A stretch of DNA of 64,000 bases from Eudromia elegans (GCA_003342815.1 PTEX01000273.1:310001-374000), one strand, 5' to 3'. Counted from the stretch's first letter, positions 14,641 to 26,232 are shown. The notes: generated by a model not told the origin, from the sequence alone. A program made the numbers and translations.

Positions 14641-15620
14641 TTGGGCTTCCCTCCTCCTGCCTTCTTTGAGGGGGAATGTGATGAAGTTTTATACATCTTG
14701 TGACGGCACATAACCCCCTTTCTAAGGCACAAATTCTCACTGAAAAATTCTCACTGACCCTCACTTCCATAGGGGAATGCTTCCTTATGGGCACTCGACT
14801 TATTGGTAAAACATATGGGAACTATTTTTTTAATCTGCTTTGGGAAACACATCCAAATAGCTCCACTGGGCAAATCCACATTTTTAATATTTTAATACTT
14901 ATTGCAGATTTCTAAGCTTTTTATATATGAAAATAAGACATTGTAAGCATACTATAAAGGTTAAGATTCTAACACCTACTTTCTTTCATACACCAGAAGT
15001 TAGTACTGATTAATACACAGCCTGAAATAGTTTCAGAGAGTCAACCTCATGGTGCAAAAATGTCAGAAAACAGTTCTTCCCTGTATTGAAAATACAGCTT
15101 TAAAATTACTTTAACATCGCTTAGCATTAAAAGCATTTTGGAGGATAAATTCCAGGGTTGGTTCTTCTAGCTTCATTTTGTATTCAAAGCATATATTTTT
15201 TTAAATGGCTGAGTTGGGAAAGTGGTTTGGGGATGAAGCCAAGGCTCCTCCAAAGATAGATGCAGCCATTTGTTGTATGTAACAAGATATAAGAGAAAGA
15301 GACGAGAAAAGGTCATGTGAGTGGTAAAGGAAAATGAGCAGCAAACCAGAAACTGGACATCAAGATTCAGAAGTTTAAAAAAAAGAAGCAAGGAAGTCAT
15401 GGAAAACCATCGTGGCAGCTGATTGGCAGGAGCTCAGGGTTATCCTACATCTGGTTTCAGCAGCAAGTACCGACACGAAGGCTTTCTCTGTACCACGTGC
15501 ACACATGTACGCGCCAACAAATATCCTACTCAACTGTGTCATTTTATTCTAATGAATAAACTAATATATTAGGTGCAGGTTGCAGTGTAAAAAATATGGG
15601 GCACACATAAAAAAAGTGCC

Positions 15621-15640
15621 TTTATTTATTTATTTATTTT
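15621..15640. repeat. (TTTA)n microsatellite
   Basis: About five perfect tetranucleotide units lie in intron 1. Confidence 0.9.
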
Positions 15641-15954
15641 ACTCCTGCAATGCCTTTTAGCTGTAGGATACTGCTCTAAAATACCCAGAATTAGAGATGT
15701 TCCTTGGTAGCACCTGGGACCTTCCCCTATTGAGTGTCACGTTAATGTCCCTTAAGCTGCTCTCCACCCTGCTCTCTTATCAGCTTTCCTCCAAAACGGA
15801 ACCACATCAGGGGACTTAGGTCACGGATTGGGCTCGTTACCTGCTCCTTTCATCCAGTTTCCCCCTCCGCTTTGCCGAGCACACCAGAGCTTATTTTAAG
15901 GAGGACAATAACTCTCTCAGATAGGTCGGTAAATATTTTCACAGAGAGCAGCTG

Positions 15955-16115
15955 CAGGACGCCTGCCTGGCACAAATCAGATTAGCCGGTTAGCGGCTCG
16001 CTCCAGCGCCCGGAACACAAGTTGTCCCGTGGCGGCCGGCTCGGGCCCCGCGCCTTTCTGCCATGGTGCGTTATGCTCTATACGGGATTCACATACGCCC
16101 CGGCGTTAGGGCAGA
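15955..16115. promoter_or_regulatory. Small CpG cluster in MYO10 intron 1
   Basis: A patch of about 160 bases with clustered CGs (for example GTGGCGGCCGGCTCGGGCCC near 16030) stands out from AT-rich flanks about 2.1 kb inside intron 1. CpG retention suggests germline hypomethylation and hence an intronic enhancer or minor promoter. No exon can be defined in it. Confidence 0.4.
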
Positions 16116-16517
16116 AAAATGTTTACACTTACGGGTGGGACCCTGGATGCGGATTAAAGCCGAGGTGCTATATTTACTGATCTTATAAAGTAATAGCAAC
16201 ATGTTGAAAGGGAGTCAGAGTTCTTAAGAAAGATCAAAGTTTGCATGCAGCAACCACAAATTAACATAAATATATGTTGAAATGCTAACACAGACTGGCA
16301 AAATTTCCTTGTTCTTTGCCTGGGGCATGTAATTTTGGCTAAAAGGGGAGGCCAAACCATTAATTCTCCTCTTCATCATTAGGTAGGGCATTGAGGTACA
16401 CTTTGTGTCAGAGCTGATGACTCTCCAGATTAATTTTGCGAGGCCAGACTAACACTACCACGTTGCTCATGGTTTGCAAGCTTTGGAAAGATGAGGCTTA
16501 CATCCTCTCCTGGAAAG

Positions 16518-16540
16518 AATAAATAAATAAATAAATAAAT
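16518..16540. repeat. (AAAT)n microsatellite
   Basis: Nearly six perfect AAAT units lie in intron 1, about 0.9 kb from the (TTTA)n tract and of the opposite strand sense. Confidence 0.9.
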
Positions 16541-17534
16541 TCCATGTTATTGCTTCACCCCATTTCTTGAAAGTTAATCCCGCAGCCAGCCCTTGCTGCT
16601 CCTGTGCCGTGTGACAAATGGAAAGCTAACAGGCAGTGAGCTATATGACCTCCTTTTGTTTGACCAATTCCTATTCAGGTAAACAGAGCCGTTGTTTTTC
16701 TTGTGGGAGCATCAGCAGCGCTGAGAGCACAAGGGAAGAAGGTATTTCATAAGGGCTGGGGTTTGGGAGCCCAATCACAGCCCCGGACTGTATATGAGGA
16801 CTATTATTGTTGGGAATATATTGTTGCATAAATCAGCATATAGGTAACACCACCGTTAGGCACTGGGCTATTAACTTTAGCTAACAGGGAGAGGCCAGAA
16901 GAGATCCCAGGTTTCTATCTTTAGCGCTTACCACGAGCAGGTAACAAAGCGTCCTTGATCGGATTTCCTCTCCCGACATAAAGAACTTGTCAAGATCCAC
17001 CGGATAGCTGTGAAGCTCCGGCTGCTTTCAGGACCGCAGCGTCGCTGCTTTGTATTTTGCACCACAAGTTTTTGTCTCTACTTACCAGCACGTGCTCCCG
17101 TGTACATCTTTTAAGGAGACCCTGTCACAACAGCACTGCTCCCGAAGCTCCCCTCGCCTGATGCCTCACTCAAGAGGGGATAAAAACGTGTAACCTCCCG
17201 TTTTATGGAGGAGGAGGAGGGCGATTTCTCCAATATCAAGTAGCAAATGGAGAGCAAAGCTAGGAACCGGAGCTAGATCCGCCCTGCCTTATGCCAGTCC
17301 GAACAAAAGGTGATATTCTTCCCATTCCGCCTTGGGACTAAAACCCTGCGGCAACCCAAACAAAATCTCATCCCCTCCTAGTTACTCCTTCAACAACACC
17401 CCCATCAATACTTTATGGTCGAAGTTTCTCATTCAGCATGTGCTGAAACACGCCGGGTAACGTAACTGGTGAAATTTCAAATAAATCCACGCCCCCACGG
17501 AACAAGTCCCATTTTTCTCTAAGTCTCAGTCTAC

Positions 17535-17577
17535 AAAAAAAAAAAAAAATAAAAAAAAATAAAAATAAATAAAAAAA
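17535..17577. repeat. A-rich low-complexity tract
   Basis: A run of 43 bases made only of A and T, with A-blocks split by single Ts, forms the abrupt lower edge of the CpG island inside MYO10 intron 1. On the gene strand it reads as a T-rich tract. It could be the tail of an unrecognised old retroposon or simply low complexity. Confidence 0.85.
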
Positions 17578-18183
17578 GCTCAAAAAAAGCTTCGGTTTTG
17601 GGATGAGAGGCGAGGACGAAGCAGTGGCTGCCAGGTCCTCCCGGACAAGCCGAGGGAGCCGAGCCCGGAGCCCGAGGGCACCGCGCTTGGACACCCGTTT
17701 TCCACCGTTTTCCGCGCGGGCCGCTGGGCTGCAGCTGCCCGGCGCCCCAGGCAAGGGGAAAGTAAAGAAGGAACGACACGAAGGCGCGCAAAGCCCCCGG
17801 CGAGGGAGGCCAGCGCCGCACACCCGCTGCAACAGCCCCACATTGCCGCGGGGCGAAACCCGCCTGCCGCTCCGGGCGGCACTGCCCGCGTTTCGCCCCC
17901 GGCCCCGCACCCCAAAGCGGCAGCACCCGGGGCTCGGGGGGCCCCGCCTGGCCCGGCCGCGCCGTCCCCGCGCACGGGGGGCACTTCGTGCTCGCTGCAG
18001 GGAACGGGGCAAAGCGTTCTGCGCCGTGCTCGCCGAGGGGACAGCGGCTGGACCTTATCCCCGCACCCGCCGCAGTTACCGGCCTGGAAAACAAAGTGCC
18101 CCCCGCGCGCGTCCCACAAAGCGAGCCGAGGAGGAGGAGGAGGAGGAGGGAGGAAGAGCGGCCACCCGGCCCGCGGCGCTCAC

Positions 18184-18204
18184 CTCGGCCCAGAAGTTGT
18201 CCAT
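18184..18204 (-). CDS. MYO10: Myosin-X, first coding exon (7 codons, partial gene)
   Basis: Read on the minus strand, an ATG at 18204 in a near-perfect Kozak context (CTCCGCCATGG) opens MDNFWAE and is followed immediately by a consensus splice donor, GAG|GTGAGC, with the GT at 18183-18182. Unconventional myosin-X is an actin-based motor that moves to filopodial tips; its motor domain starts just after this point. From memory the human protein begins MDNFFTEGTRVW, so five of seven residues agree, one change (F to W) is conservative, and the next family residue (G) would begin exon 2 in phase 0. The exon lies in a dense CpG island, as expected for a first exon. No exon 2 sequence is seen in the 18 kb downstream, which fits the long first intron of this gene. 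The weak point is that only seven residues carry the assignment; another gene starting MDNFWAE cannot be excluded without exon 2. Confidence 0.77.
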
Positions 18205-18309
18205 GGCGGAGGCGGCTCTGCCGGGCGGCCCGCGGTCCTGCGCGCCGGGGCCCAGCTCGCACCATGTGCCCCGGGCCGGGCCGGGCCGTGCCGGGGGAGC
18301 CGAGCCGCC

Positions 18310-18330
18310 TCAGCCGCCGCGCCGCCCCAT
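18310..18330 (-). other. Short upstream ORF in putative MYO10 leader
   Basis: The minus-strand ATG at 18330 encodes MGRRGG and a TGA stop. It ends 105 bases before the main ATG, so reinitiation would be possible. It is relevant only if the transcript starts above 18330. Confidence 0.35.
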
Positions 18331-18356
18331 CGCAGCCCGCGCGCCCCTCGGAGCCG

Positions 18357-18386
18357 CTACGCGCCCGGCCGAGCCGCGCCGCGCAT
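18357..18386 (-). other. Short upstream ORF in putative MYO10 leader
   Basis: The minus-strand ATG at 18386 encodes MRGAARPGA and a TAG stop, entirely upstream of the main start. It is relevant only if the transcript starts above 18386. Confidence 0.3.
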
Positions 18387-18500
18387 TGCGAGGGACGCGG
18401 CGCGGAGGAGCGGGGAACGGAGTGAGGAAAAGGAGGGAGAAGGAGGGGGAGGAAGGAGCCTCCCGCCGCACGGTCCTGCCCGCGGCGGGGCAGAGGCGGA

Positions 18501-18523
18501 GCCGCCCCCGCCCCGCCCCGCCA
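18501..18523 (-). promoter_or_regulatory. Tandem GC boxes (Sp1/KLF-type)
   Basis: The plus strand reads GCCGCCCCCGCCCCGCCCCG, which is a run of overlapping GGGGCGG-type GC boxes on the gene strand about 300 bases upstream of the MYO10 ATG. Such boxes are typical of TATA-less CpG-island promoters. Binding itself is inferred. Confidence 0.6.
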
Positions 18524-18710
18524 GCGCCGCCCCGACCCCGGCCAGGACCGACCGGCACCGCGACGGGAGCGACCGGGCCGGGACGCAGCCCCCGGCGCGT
18601 CGGGGTCCCGGCGCAAGGAGCCGCTCCGCGACGGGCTCTGCTCCCCCCGGCGCAGCACAGAGCACCCCCGGCAGGCGCGAGGCGCCGGCAACGCCGCATC
18701 TCCTTAAGGA

Positions 18711-18760
18711 GTATATACATGTAGATTTATATATACACACACACACACATGTATACGCAC
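18711..18760. repeat. TA/CA dinucleotide repeat at island edge
   Basis: This stretch contains alternating TATATA and a short (CA)n run of about nine units, bracketed by two ATGTATAC/GTATATAC-like motifs. It abuts the upper edge of the CpG island. Just below it is a 12-base perfect palindrome CTCCTTAAGGAG at 18700-18711. The TATATA could act as a distal TATA-like element, but there is no evidence that it does. Confidence 0.8.
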
Positions 18761-21700
18761 TCGGGCTTTCCTCAGGCAGCGAACTCTCCTTAAGAGACGT
18801 AGGTGCAGGCTTTTGTCAGGCACACGTACCGTCCTTCTCTATATACGTATATTGTGGCAACAGTCGCGCTGATGAAAGGGTACAGATCAAAATCACGTTG
18901 CTCTCTCATGTCGCCCCATAGGAGCGTGCTGGGCCTCAGCCCATGGCTTTGAGGCTCTCTCGGGCATTTACATTTGCACGAAGCAGCCGCAGAGCACGAG
19001 TCTTTGGGACAAGCAGCACTCTGTGTTCGTGGGCGAGCACAGGACAAGAGCCCCCGTCTGCAGACTGGTTTCTCCAGCCAGGCCCGGGGTACCCCCAGCA
19101 GCTGGATCCTGTCAGTGTGCAGCTCTGCTCCGCTCCTCTTCCGGCGACCAACACGTTTCCATGCTGCCTCTTGGCTTAGCAGAGTGTGACCAAGGCCACC
19201 CTGTCCCAGGACCACTGGCCACTCTCTGCCAGGTACAGATGGGAACACCCCAGAGCCAGAGGGGTCACTCCCCTGCCCCTCTTTTTGCTCCACAGCGAAC
19301 TCCTCCCTACCCTCCTCCAGTTGCGTCCAAACTCGTTTTCGGCGCAGGGTTTCACTTGGGTCAGCATGGGCATGTCTGCACGGTAACACCTCTCAGCGCC
19401 GTTAGCCTAAAACAACTCCTTATTCCACCAGAGCTGTGGCAGAAATCCCCATGTGCGTGTTCGGTAACTCTCTTCCAGACTAACCCCTCCACTCCCAGTG
19501 CTCCTGCAGGAGAATGTTTTTTTTTCTCCCCCGCTATCACTATTCTAGAAACTTTCACACTCAGAAGTCTTGAGGTGGGGAGGGCTAAACCAGACGAGGG
19601 ATATTTATTATGTTCTGGAGACCTCTGATTACTTTATTTGACAGCATGCTACTGGAATGCGGCATGCACCTCAGACTTCTGCATTGCACGGAGCACAACA
19701 ACCTAGAAACTCATGGAAACTTCTCATCTTCTATCCTGTAAAAATAGCCTGTTTATTTTTAAAGAAGTATTTCAGTAAATTGCAAGAAGCCCTTACCAAT
19801 AGAATATGAGCAGATGTATGTCATCTAAAAATATATAACAGGAAGGATGAGTATTCTCCTGTGGCGTGTATGTATTGCAAAAGACTGTGAAGCTCTTCGG
19901 ATTTCTTGCAGTGTTTAGAACGACCAAGGAGAAGGACGAGGAGAAAGGGCCTTATGAGTACGGTGCTGGGCAGCCCAGGGTAAATGGGAACTGCAGCTTG
20001 TACTGTCCCTGCAACCAGCTACTGCCAAACCTCAACCTTTGTGTTCTTACAGCTCTTCTGCTCACGCTCGGTAAGCGCCAACATCTGCATTTCATAGGAA
20101 GGGGTTTTGAAACATGTCTTGGCTTTTCCCAGCTCTGAAAATGACCCCAAACTGGTTTCTTACGCACTTTGTGCAATGGTTTCGGAATCTGGAAAAACCC
20201 ACAGTGCTGCTGTACCAGACTCCGTGCACATCTGTGAACATCTGGGGACCTGGCCGGTTCTACACAGCTCCACTTTTCTTTTAATCTGTAGGAATTCCTC
20301 CACTGATTGTGTGCCTGAGGTAAGTTACTGCCTTTTGAAGCTGCTCACGTGTATACAGGCTCCGATTTCAGCCTGAGCAAGGACCAGGCATGGACATAGG
20401 GCTCCCCCACCACCATGAGGAGGTATCCCTCCCTCTCCGTCTGTAAGGGTCTCTGCCTGTGTCCATGCCCAGTGGATGCTAGAGGGGCTCTCCAGCGGCT
20501 CTCCTGACTAGCCCAGTACACCTTCTGCACTTGCTACACTGGTTCTATTCTCAACCACTCTATTATCACTCTTTCGATACTCCTCACTCTGATAAACTGC
20601 AGTGTATGAATTATGTGACATCTTCCCCCTGCTTTTCTGAGCTTCCTACTCACAAGTAATTGCTAAACTCTCTCCCTAAAAGTCAGAAAAAATAACAGGC
20701 ATTCCTTCTTTAGATCCAAAATAATCTTCGTGACTATAGTGGTCACAAAAGCCTGGACTTCTATAGCTCAAAATCTCCCACAGCATCCAGCTACTTAATT
20801 TCCATGCAAAAACAGCTTAACAACTGCAAGCCAGTCACCTATGAATCCTGAGCCATGCTTCTTCACAGGGAGTATCCACAGTCCAAATCAGTAGGGCCTT
20901 TTCTAAAAGATTTATTACACCTGCCTTTTATTAGAGTTTGCAGATGCAGCAATTACAGCCCTGCAAAACGTTAACTCGTTCAATCCCCTGAGCGCAGATG
21001 ATCCGGTCCTAGAGGTGCTTTTCAAGGCATCTCCCACCTCCATTCTCATCAGACTGACACTGCTGTCAATGTCAGGGTCCAGGACCTGTCCCCCGGTGCC
21101 ACGGAGCAGGAACCCACCATGGTGGGGAGCTGGCAAGGTGGTTTCTAAAATGCTTTCCCTCCAATCGCTGTTTGGAAGCGTTCCCGTCTCTGCATCGCAG
21201 CATTGCTGCCCTGCTCATTGGAGCAGCCCTTGGGACGTGCCTCTTGTTTTCAGTCAGAGAATTAAATGGTGGTGGGTTCAGTTAATTCAGTATCGCTAAC
21301 AAAAAGGAGCATAAGTTATAGTTTTCTTCTCAGGAAAAAGAGGCGGCGACTTGAGTTTGCTCACACTTTGCGGTCTTATACCAGCCAAAATGTGCTTTCT
21401 CCAAAACAAGCTTTCAGGTTTTTCCCCTAGGATCTTGGTCTATGGCATAGCTCATATTTGGATGAGCTTTGCAGATGGTGTGTGTTTCCAGTGAGGACTC
21501 CTGTTTCTTTAAGCTCATTCAGAAATAGGCACTTAATTGTTCCTTGCTCTTACTCTCCAGGTTGTTATTGTACCTGTGAGCTCCAGTCAGGTTTCAGGTC
21601 TCTTCTGGTACACTAGATGTTTGCCACTGACATGAACCAATTTAATCTCAAAGTTCCAGGGCAAGGCATTAATGGAGAGAGAAGGGTTTCTGTGCTGGGT

Positions 21701-24700
21701 GAGAGCATGTAGAGCACGATGTGCTCACACTCCGCTCTGGAAGGACAGAGCTACACCTTAAAAAAATGTTTCAGCAAAGTTATCCCCTCTGCAGAGTACA
21801 AGAGCAAATTCCTGCCATACATGTCCATCACAGCTCCTTCACAAGCATGTGCTCAGGCTGCAATGCCACTCCAAGGTTTGGGCTCTAGTTTCCAAAACAA
21901 TCAATGGATTCTGGGCAAGGCTGGATACCCTTTCTCTCCTTTTGACTTCCGTTTTTAGTTGGCCAGCCCTCCCCATGCACCGTGCAGTTAGCTGAGCATC
22001 TGACCCCCGCCTGTGAACTCCATTAGATGCCAGGCACCCGAGTACCAGGTCTTGTTACTCCAACTTAGATCTTGCCAGAATAAATCTAGCCCTAAAGACC
22101 ATATAATGGATAAAATTAATTACTCATGTTCATGTATGAACTTGAGTTATTAGCCTTTAGGAATAATACAAAAACAAAGAGTAAGTGGCTGATTTTTTTA
22201 ACAGCTTCATTTATAGCTACTATCACAGTAAGTCATTGCAACATTTTCTTCTTACATAAACAGGCTCCCAATAGGAGTGAAGAGACATGAAGCTGGGAGA
22301 CATTTTCTTGGCTTCTTGAGCCTCTCTTCTGAATCATAACAACTTTTTCAATCATTTTCACCTCTTCACACCCTGATTTCTGTAACTGTAGTTTCAGCAT
22401 AATACTTTTTAGAACCCCTGATGAGGAAAAGATAACTACAGAAAACCCACAGGGCAATCACAGCTGTAGCACACATGATACCCTTTGCACCCGCATCCGA
22501 AGAAGCAGCCTTGTTCTTTGCTTGGGTTGAACAAGTCCAAAACTGTTATCATGGAGTTGGATTTACCTATGACAGCACATTTAACCCTATCAACTTGGGA
22601 TCAAGCAAAGAGCATTAAGAGCATTAACTAAGATATTAGCATTTTGCCCTGCCAATGATTTTATTTTCTGGTTTTCTCCAGTCTCAGTTTCTGTGACTGT
22701 GAGGATTAGATTGCTATATAGAATTTCTGACCAGAACCTTGACCTGGGAGATTTTTTAGGTAATAAACTCATTTTTTTATTGCAAGATTTTAAAATACAA
22801 CTTCACAGAATCCAGCTTTTTTTCTTTTTTTTTTTTTGCCTCCCAGTTTCAGGAGGCCTCTTCTCTCAACTTAACAGCAGGTAGCACACATCTGGAGATG
22901 GAGGGGCAACTTTCTAACTCCCCACTTTACTCTCCAGTTCTTGAATCCTACTCAGTCCCATGGGCACTGCCTTTCCAGAGCTCTGCTTTCCCTTGCTTAT
23001 GATAGTCTCTCCTGTTACTGCCAGTCCCTCTTCTCACAAAAGGATCTGCTTCCTTTTGCCCCCTTCAGGTAGTATTACCACCCATGATGGTAGACCATGC
23101 CCTACAGTCAACTTTTCAGCCTCGTTGCCTCCTCATTCCATTTAGGATAGTGGCTGCATATCTTCCTCCTCAGCATCTCTTAATCCAGCTCTTCTTTTTG
23201 CAATTTTGTTTACGAGATTTTATGCAAGATTTTATTCTGTGCATCATCCTAGGATACGGCTTGTACGGAAGGTGGCACACAGAGGGAAGTTGCACAGCCT
23301 ATTGGTTTACCTCATAAAGACCTCTGCTGGAAGGAAAACACAAGTAACTGACTAAAGCTGTAAAAAATGCTATAATCACTTGAAAGACAACACTAGGAGT
23401 CAAATATATGAAAAAGGAGAAAAGAAATGAAGAAAGGTTTTCACATCTCCTTCAGAACCAGACTGTGAATACGCTTTCCTTGTTTTCTCCCAGAAAGTTT
23501 GCATAAAAACACTTGTGCTTGAAGGCACTTTAGAGCAGTAAACTCCTCAGTCACAGTTCACACACACATTCCTTCCTCAAGCAGCTAGAGCTGAGCAAAC
23601 ACGTCTGCCCCTCTCCTGTAGGTTACCATCACATGCAGAGACAAGAAGAGCGAACATATGAAGGTGCCTTTTGCTGCTTCGGAAGCCAGGCTGGTTCAAA
23701 ATATCTTCTCTAGCAATTTAAACTAGGACGTCCTCGTTTCTGATGAAGCAAAACAAGGAACACCCACACTTTCCATGTCACTGGCAGTGCCACAGAGGGA
23801 GAAAATCTTCAGTAAAGGGCAGCAAACCACAGCAAGGGACACGAATATGTTCAGCCACTGCAGCTGCTCAGTCAGCAAATATAAATCAAAGGCTTCCCTT
23901 CTGCTTGTGGTGTCAGGCCAGTTTAAACAACGTCCATGCCCAACCCCCACCATTTAAGAGTATTTCCGCTGTAATATAAGCAAAGGGTGAGCCTACCATC
24001 CTCGCCTGGCTCCTCAGAAGCGAGGCTCCAGGCCTTTCCCTCTTCTCATGCTTTGGTGTGCACCGCAGAGCAGCCCCAGAGCAGGCACTCCGGGTTCCCT
24101 CCACGGGGTATAAAGCTAAAGAATGTGCTGCAGAAGAGCTCTCGCCAACCTAAAGGTGATCAATGCATAGGATCTGACTAGAGGCAGCTCGAGAGAGATC
24201 CTCCTGAAATGCACCTGGATGATGGGTCCTCATCATGACCTGCTTCACTCTACAGATATGCTCCTTTTTTTTCTCTGTGTGTGTAGCCTAGCAGTTTTGG
24301 TGTCAGTGCAGCAGCAAATGGGTCTGTGGAACCCATCTTTAGAAAAAAAGCCTTAGCAGAAAAATGAAGTTTTAATTCTGACCCTGTCTTGTTCACAGAA
24401 ATATCTTGCAAGCAAATATTGCCACGACAGAGATAGGCACACTGCAGTGCAAGGACAAGAGTGCCCTGCACTGCTGTCAGCATCTGTTCCTCCCAGCAGA
24501 CTACGGCTTAAACAAGCCATCAGGAACAGCCTTCACCATCCCTTGTGCTATAGGGAAGGTTTTTGCCTTTCAGATATTTAGGCTTTATCAGCCTGAACAA
24601 TAATTGACACTGTCCATCAGTGCCTTTCTGTTAGAGATTTTCTTCCATAGTAAGTAAAACACTTGTCCCTGTCTCCTAGACCCCTTCCTGTGTTAGAAAT

Positions 24701-25860
24701 TAAGGAGTCTCACTGCAGTGCAGAGGAATATGTTCTATTCAAAAATTTCTATCTCAAAATTTGTTTCCCCACAAAATCTGAGAGAACTTAAATGACACAC
24801 AGAATACTGCAAACATAAACAGTATAGAGGAAGGTGCTCTTAAGCAGCACCTTCAAAATGCCTTTAATAATACAGAAAGAAAGTCTGAGCATTATATGCT
24901 TTCCTAACTACTTTTGTAACCTAGTAAACTCTCCTTAAAGCCCTTCCAACATCTTCTCTGGTAATGCATTGATTAAGTTTTGCCCAAGTAAGGTTGTTTT
25001 CTTTTAATATCTATTCAAACGTTATTTTAGGAAATGTTTTAGGGCTCTGTGGAATTACGGCTTCATAGATTTGCTTATTTACTGGACGCATCCAAGTGAA
25101 TAAACATACAATTTTTTAAAATAGAGACAGCAGCAAAATTCCTGACCTACATCACCTTGTTGTCCCAGAATAGAATCAAAAGCTGTTGAGCTAGTTTATG
25201 TCCCTATTTAGAAATCGGAAGACCTTTGTTTTGTGCACAGAAAATTAAGCACTTCTGCTCGAGATTGCAAAGGAAACTGGGGAAATGAGCAAGCACAGCA
25301 CTAGCCATGCTCTTGGCACACGGTCTGCCTGTAACGGTGTTTGGGGTTTGTGTTCAGTGATCACGTATGATGATTAACATGCTGAAAAAACATCATAGTG
25401 ATGCTCTGGTCCAGGCTCATTAAATAATATTTGAGGCCATATCTTCTATTTCCCTTGATTTGAGAAAGGAACAGTTCCTCTAAGACCCGTAAAATCATGG
25501 CAGTGCTTATTCTTTTCTTATGCAATGAGCTACAGGACTTGCATAGGATGCAGCAGTCGACTGTAAATAAAAACGAAGAGCAGAGAGCTATTCCATAAAT
25601 ACAATCGTTTACGTTTGGGTAACAAGCACAGTAGCAAAATAGGTGTTTTTCAGAAACAGAACAGTAGCTGTGCCCCTAAGACCAACAGGCTTTCAAGGGA
25701 AATCAGGAAACAACTTCCATTCGAATCTTTGTAAGATTTTTCACAAGATAGTTAATGCCTATGTAGCTGCATTAAGTCAGCTTCACTATCAGAACATCAC
25801 AAGTTTTCTGCACAGCTGGTGAAAATAGGTAGCTTTCCAGACACACTGTTCCTCTGCTAG
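18761..25860. other. Intergenic DNA upstream of MYO10, no gene seen
   Basis: No exon, RNA gene or recognisable mobile element was found. The first 1 kb is GC-richer with several overlapping open frames on both strands (up to 201 codons at 19023-19628) that look compositional. The rest is mixed AT-rich sequence with a T-rich run at 22817-22837. Confidence 0.6.
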
Positions 25861-25866
25861 TAACTG

Positions 25867-26232
25867 ATGCCTTTTTTCCCCCCCTCTAGCTGCAGAATCC
25901 CACAACTGGAAAGATTTGTTTGTGCTCGTGGCCAGAAGGTTGAATATAACAATGTGGTATATTTGGGGATTGGCCCTTTATTTATTATGTCAGTAAATAT
26001 TTCCATTAGAAGCCTACTGAATGTTTACAAGAGATTTTCTCTCAAAAGCATCCCAAAGCCTTCTATAAACCCTGCCACAGAGCTAACGCCGTCTTCCACA
26101 TCTAGCACAAACTCTAGTCCCAGCTTAAAAGCCTTAAAAGCAAACGGAAACCTCTTCGGAGAGGAAGCAAAGACCAAGGAAATCATGCAGAAATCCCTGT
26201 TGAATCAGGTTGGCGGGCAGGAGGTCGTCTAG
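25867..26232 (+). CDS. Unrecognised 121-codon open frame, possible exon
   Basis: The frame encodes a protein I do not recognise. It has a hydrophobic stretch near residues 30-45 (VVYLGIGPLFIMSVNISI), a Ser/Thr/Pro-rich middle near residues 68-88, and a charged C-terminal part (residues 94-116). The first codons overlap a strong acceptor-like tract: polypyrimidine at 25871-25887 followed by AG at 25888-25889, preceded by branch-like TAACTGAT. If that acceptor is used the ATG at 25867 is intronic and the exon would begin at 25890. Unlike most frames here, only this frame is long, and a CpG island begins immediately after its stop. It may be an exon of a noncoding or novel transcript upstream of MYO10, or chance. 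Confidence 0.25.
   Translation: MPFFPPSSCRIPQLERFVCARGQKVEYNNVVYLGIGPLFIMSVNISIRSLLNVYKRFSLKSIPKPSINPATELTPSSTSSTNSSPSLKALKANGNLFGEEAKTKEIMQKSLLNQVGGQEVV

Larger units (their letters stand above)
1..18183 (-). other. MYO10: MYO10 intron 1 (5' portion)
   Basis: This is everything downstream of the exon 1 donor on the minus strand; the acceptor lies outside the window. I looked for the expected exon 2 residues (GTRVWLRENGQHFPS and on) and did not find them. Most of it is AT-rich, non-repetitive sequence with short poly-A/T runs, two tetranucleotide microsatellites, GC-richer blocks near 12.6-12.9 and 14.0-14.6 kb, and a CpG cluster near 16.0 kb. Stretches 1-2500, 4041-12470 and 14650-15600 hold nothing further that I can support; open frames there are short and lack splice-site or family support. 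Confidence 0.7.
18205..18500 (-). promoter_or_regulatory. MYO10: Putative MYO10 5' leader and transcription start zone
   Basis: This GC-rich sequence lies directly upstream of the exon 1 ATG on the minus strand. It has no TATA box or CCAAT box close to the ATG, which suggests a dispersed CpG-island promoter. Three out-of-frame or terminated upstream ATGs lie here (18386, 18330 and 18265). The exact start site cannot be read from sequence; if transcription begins above 18386, all three are in the leader. Confidence 0.55.
17600..18690. promoter_or_regulatory. CpG island over MYO10 exon 1
   Basis: About 1.1 kb of very GC-rich sequence with frequent CG dinucleotides spans the first exon, its donor and the upstream region. 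It is sharply bounded by an A-rich tract at 17535-17577 and by TA/CA repeats above 18711. Lack of CpG depletion implies an unmethylated germline promoter. Its low stop-codon density produces long spurious frames on both strands (up to 386 and 373 codons), which are arginine-, proline- and alanine-rich and are not genes. Bounds are by eye. Confidence 0.93.

Noticed and set aside
17531-18724. Long open frames on both strands across the CpG island (386 codons minus, 373 codons plus, and others)
   Set aside because: Products are Arg/Pro/Ala/Gly-rich, overlap in several frames at once, and reflect scarcity of AT-rich stop codons in GC-rich DNA. The real exon uses a different frame from the longest minus frame.
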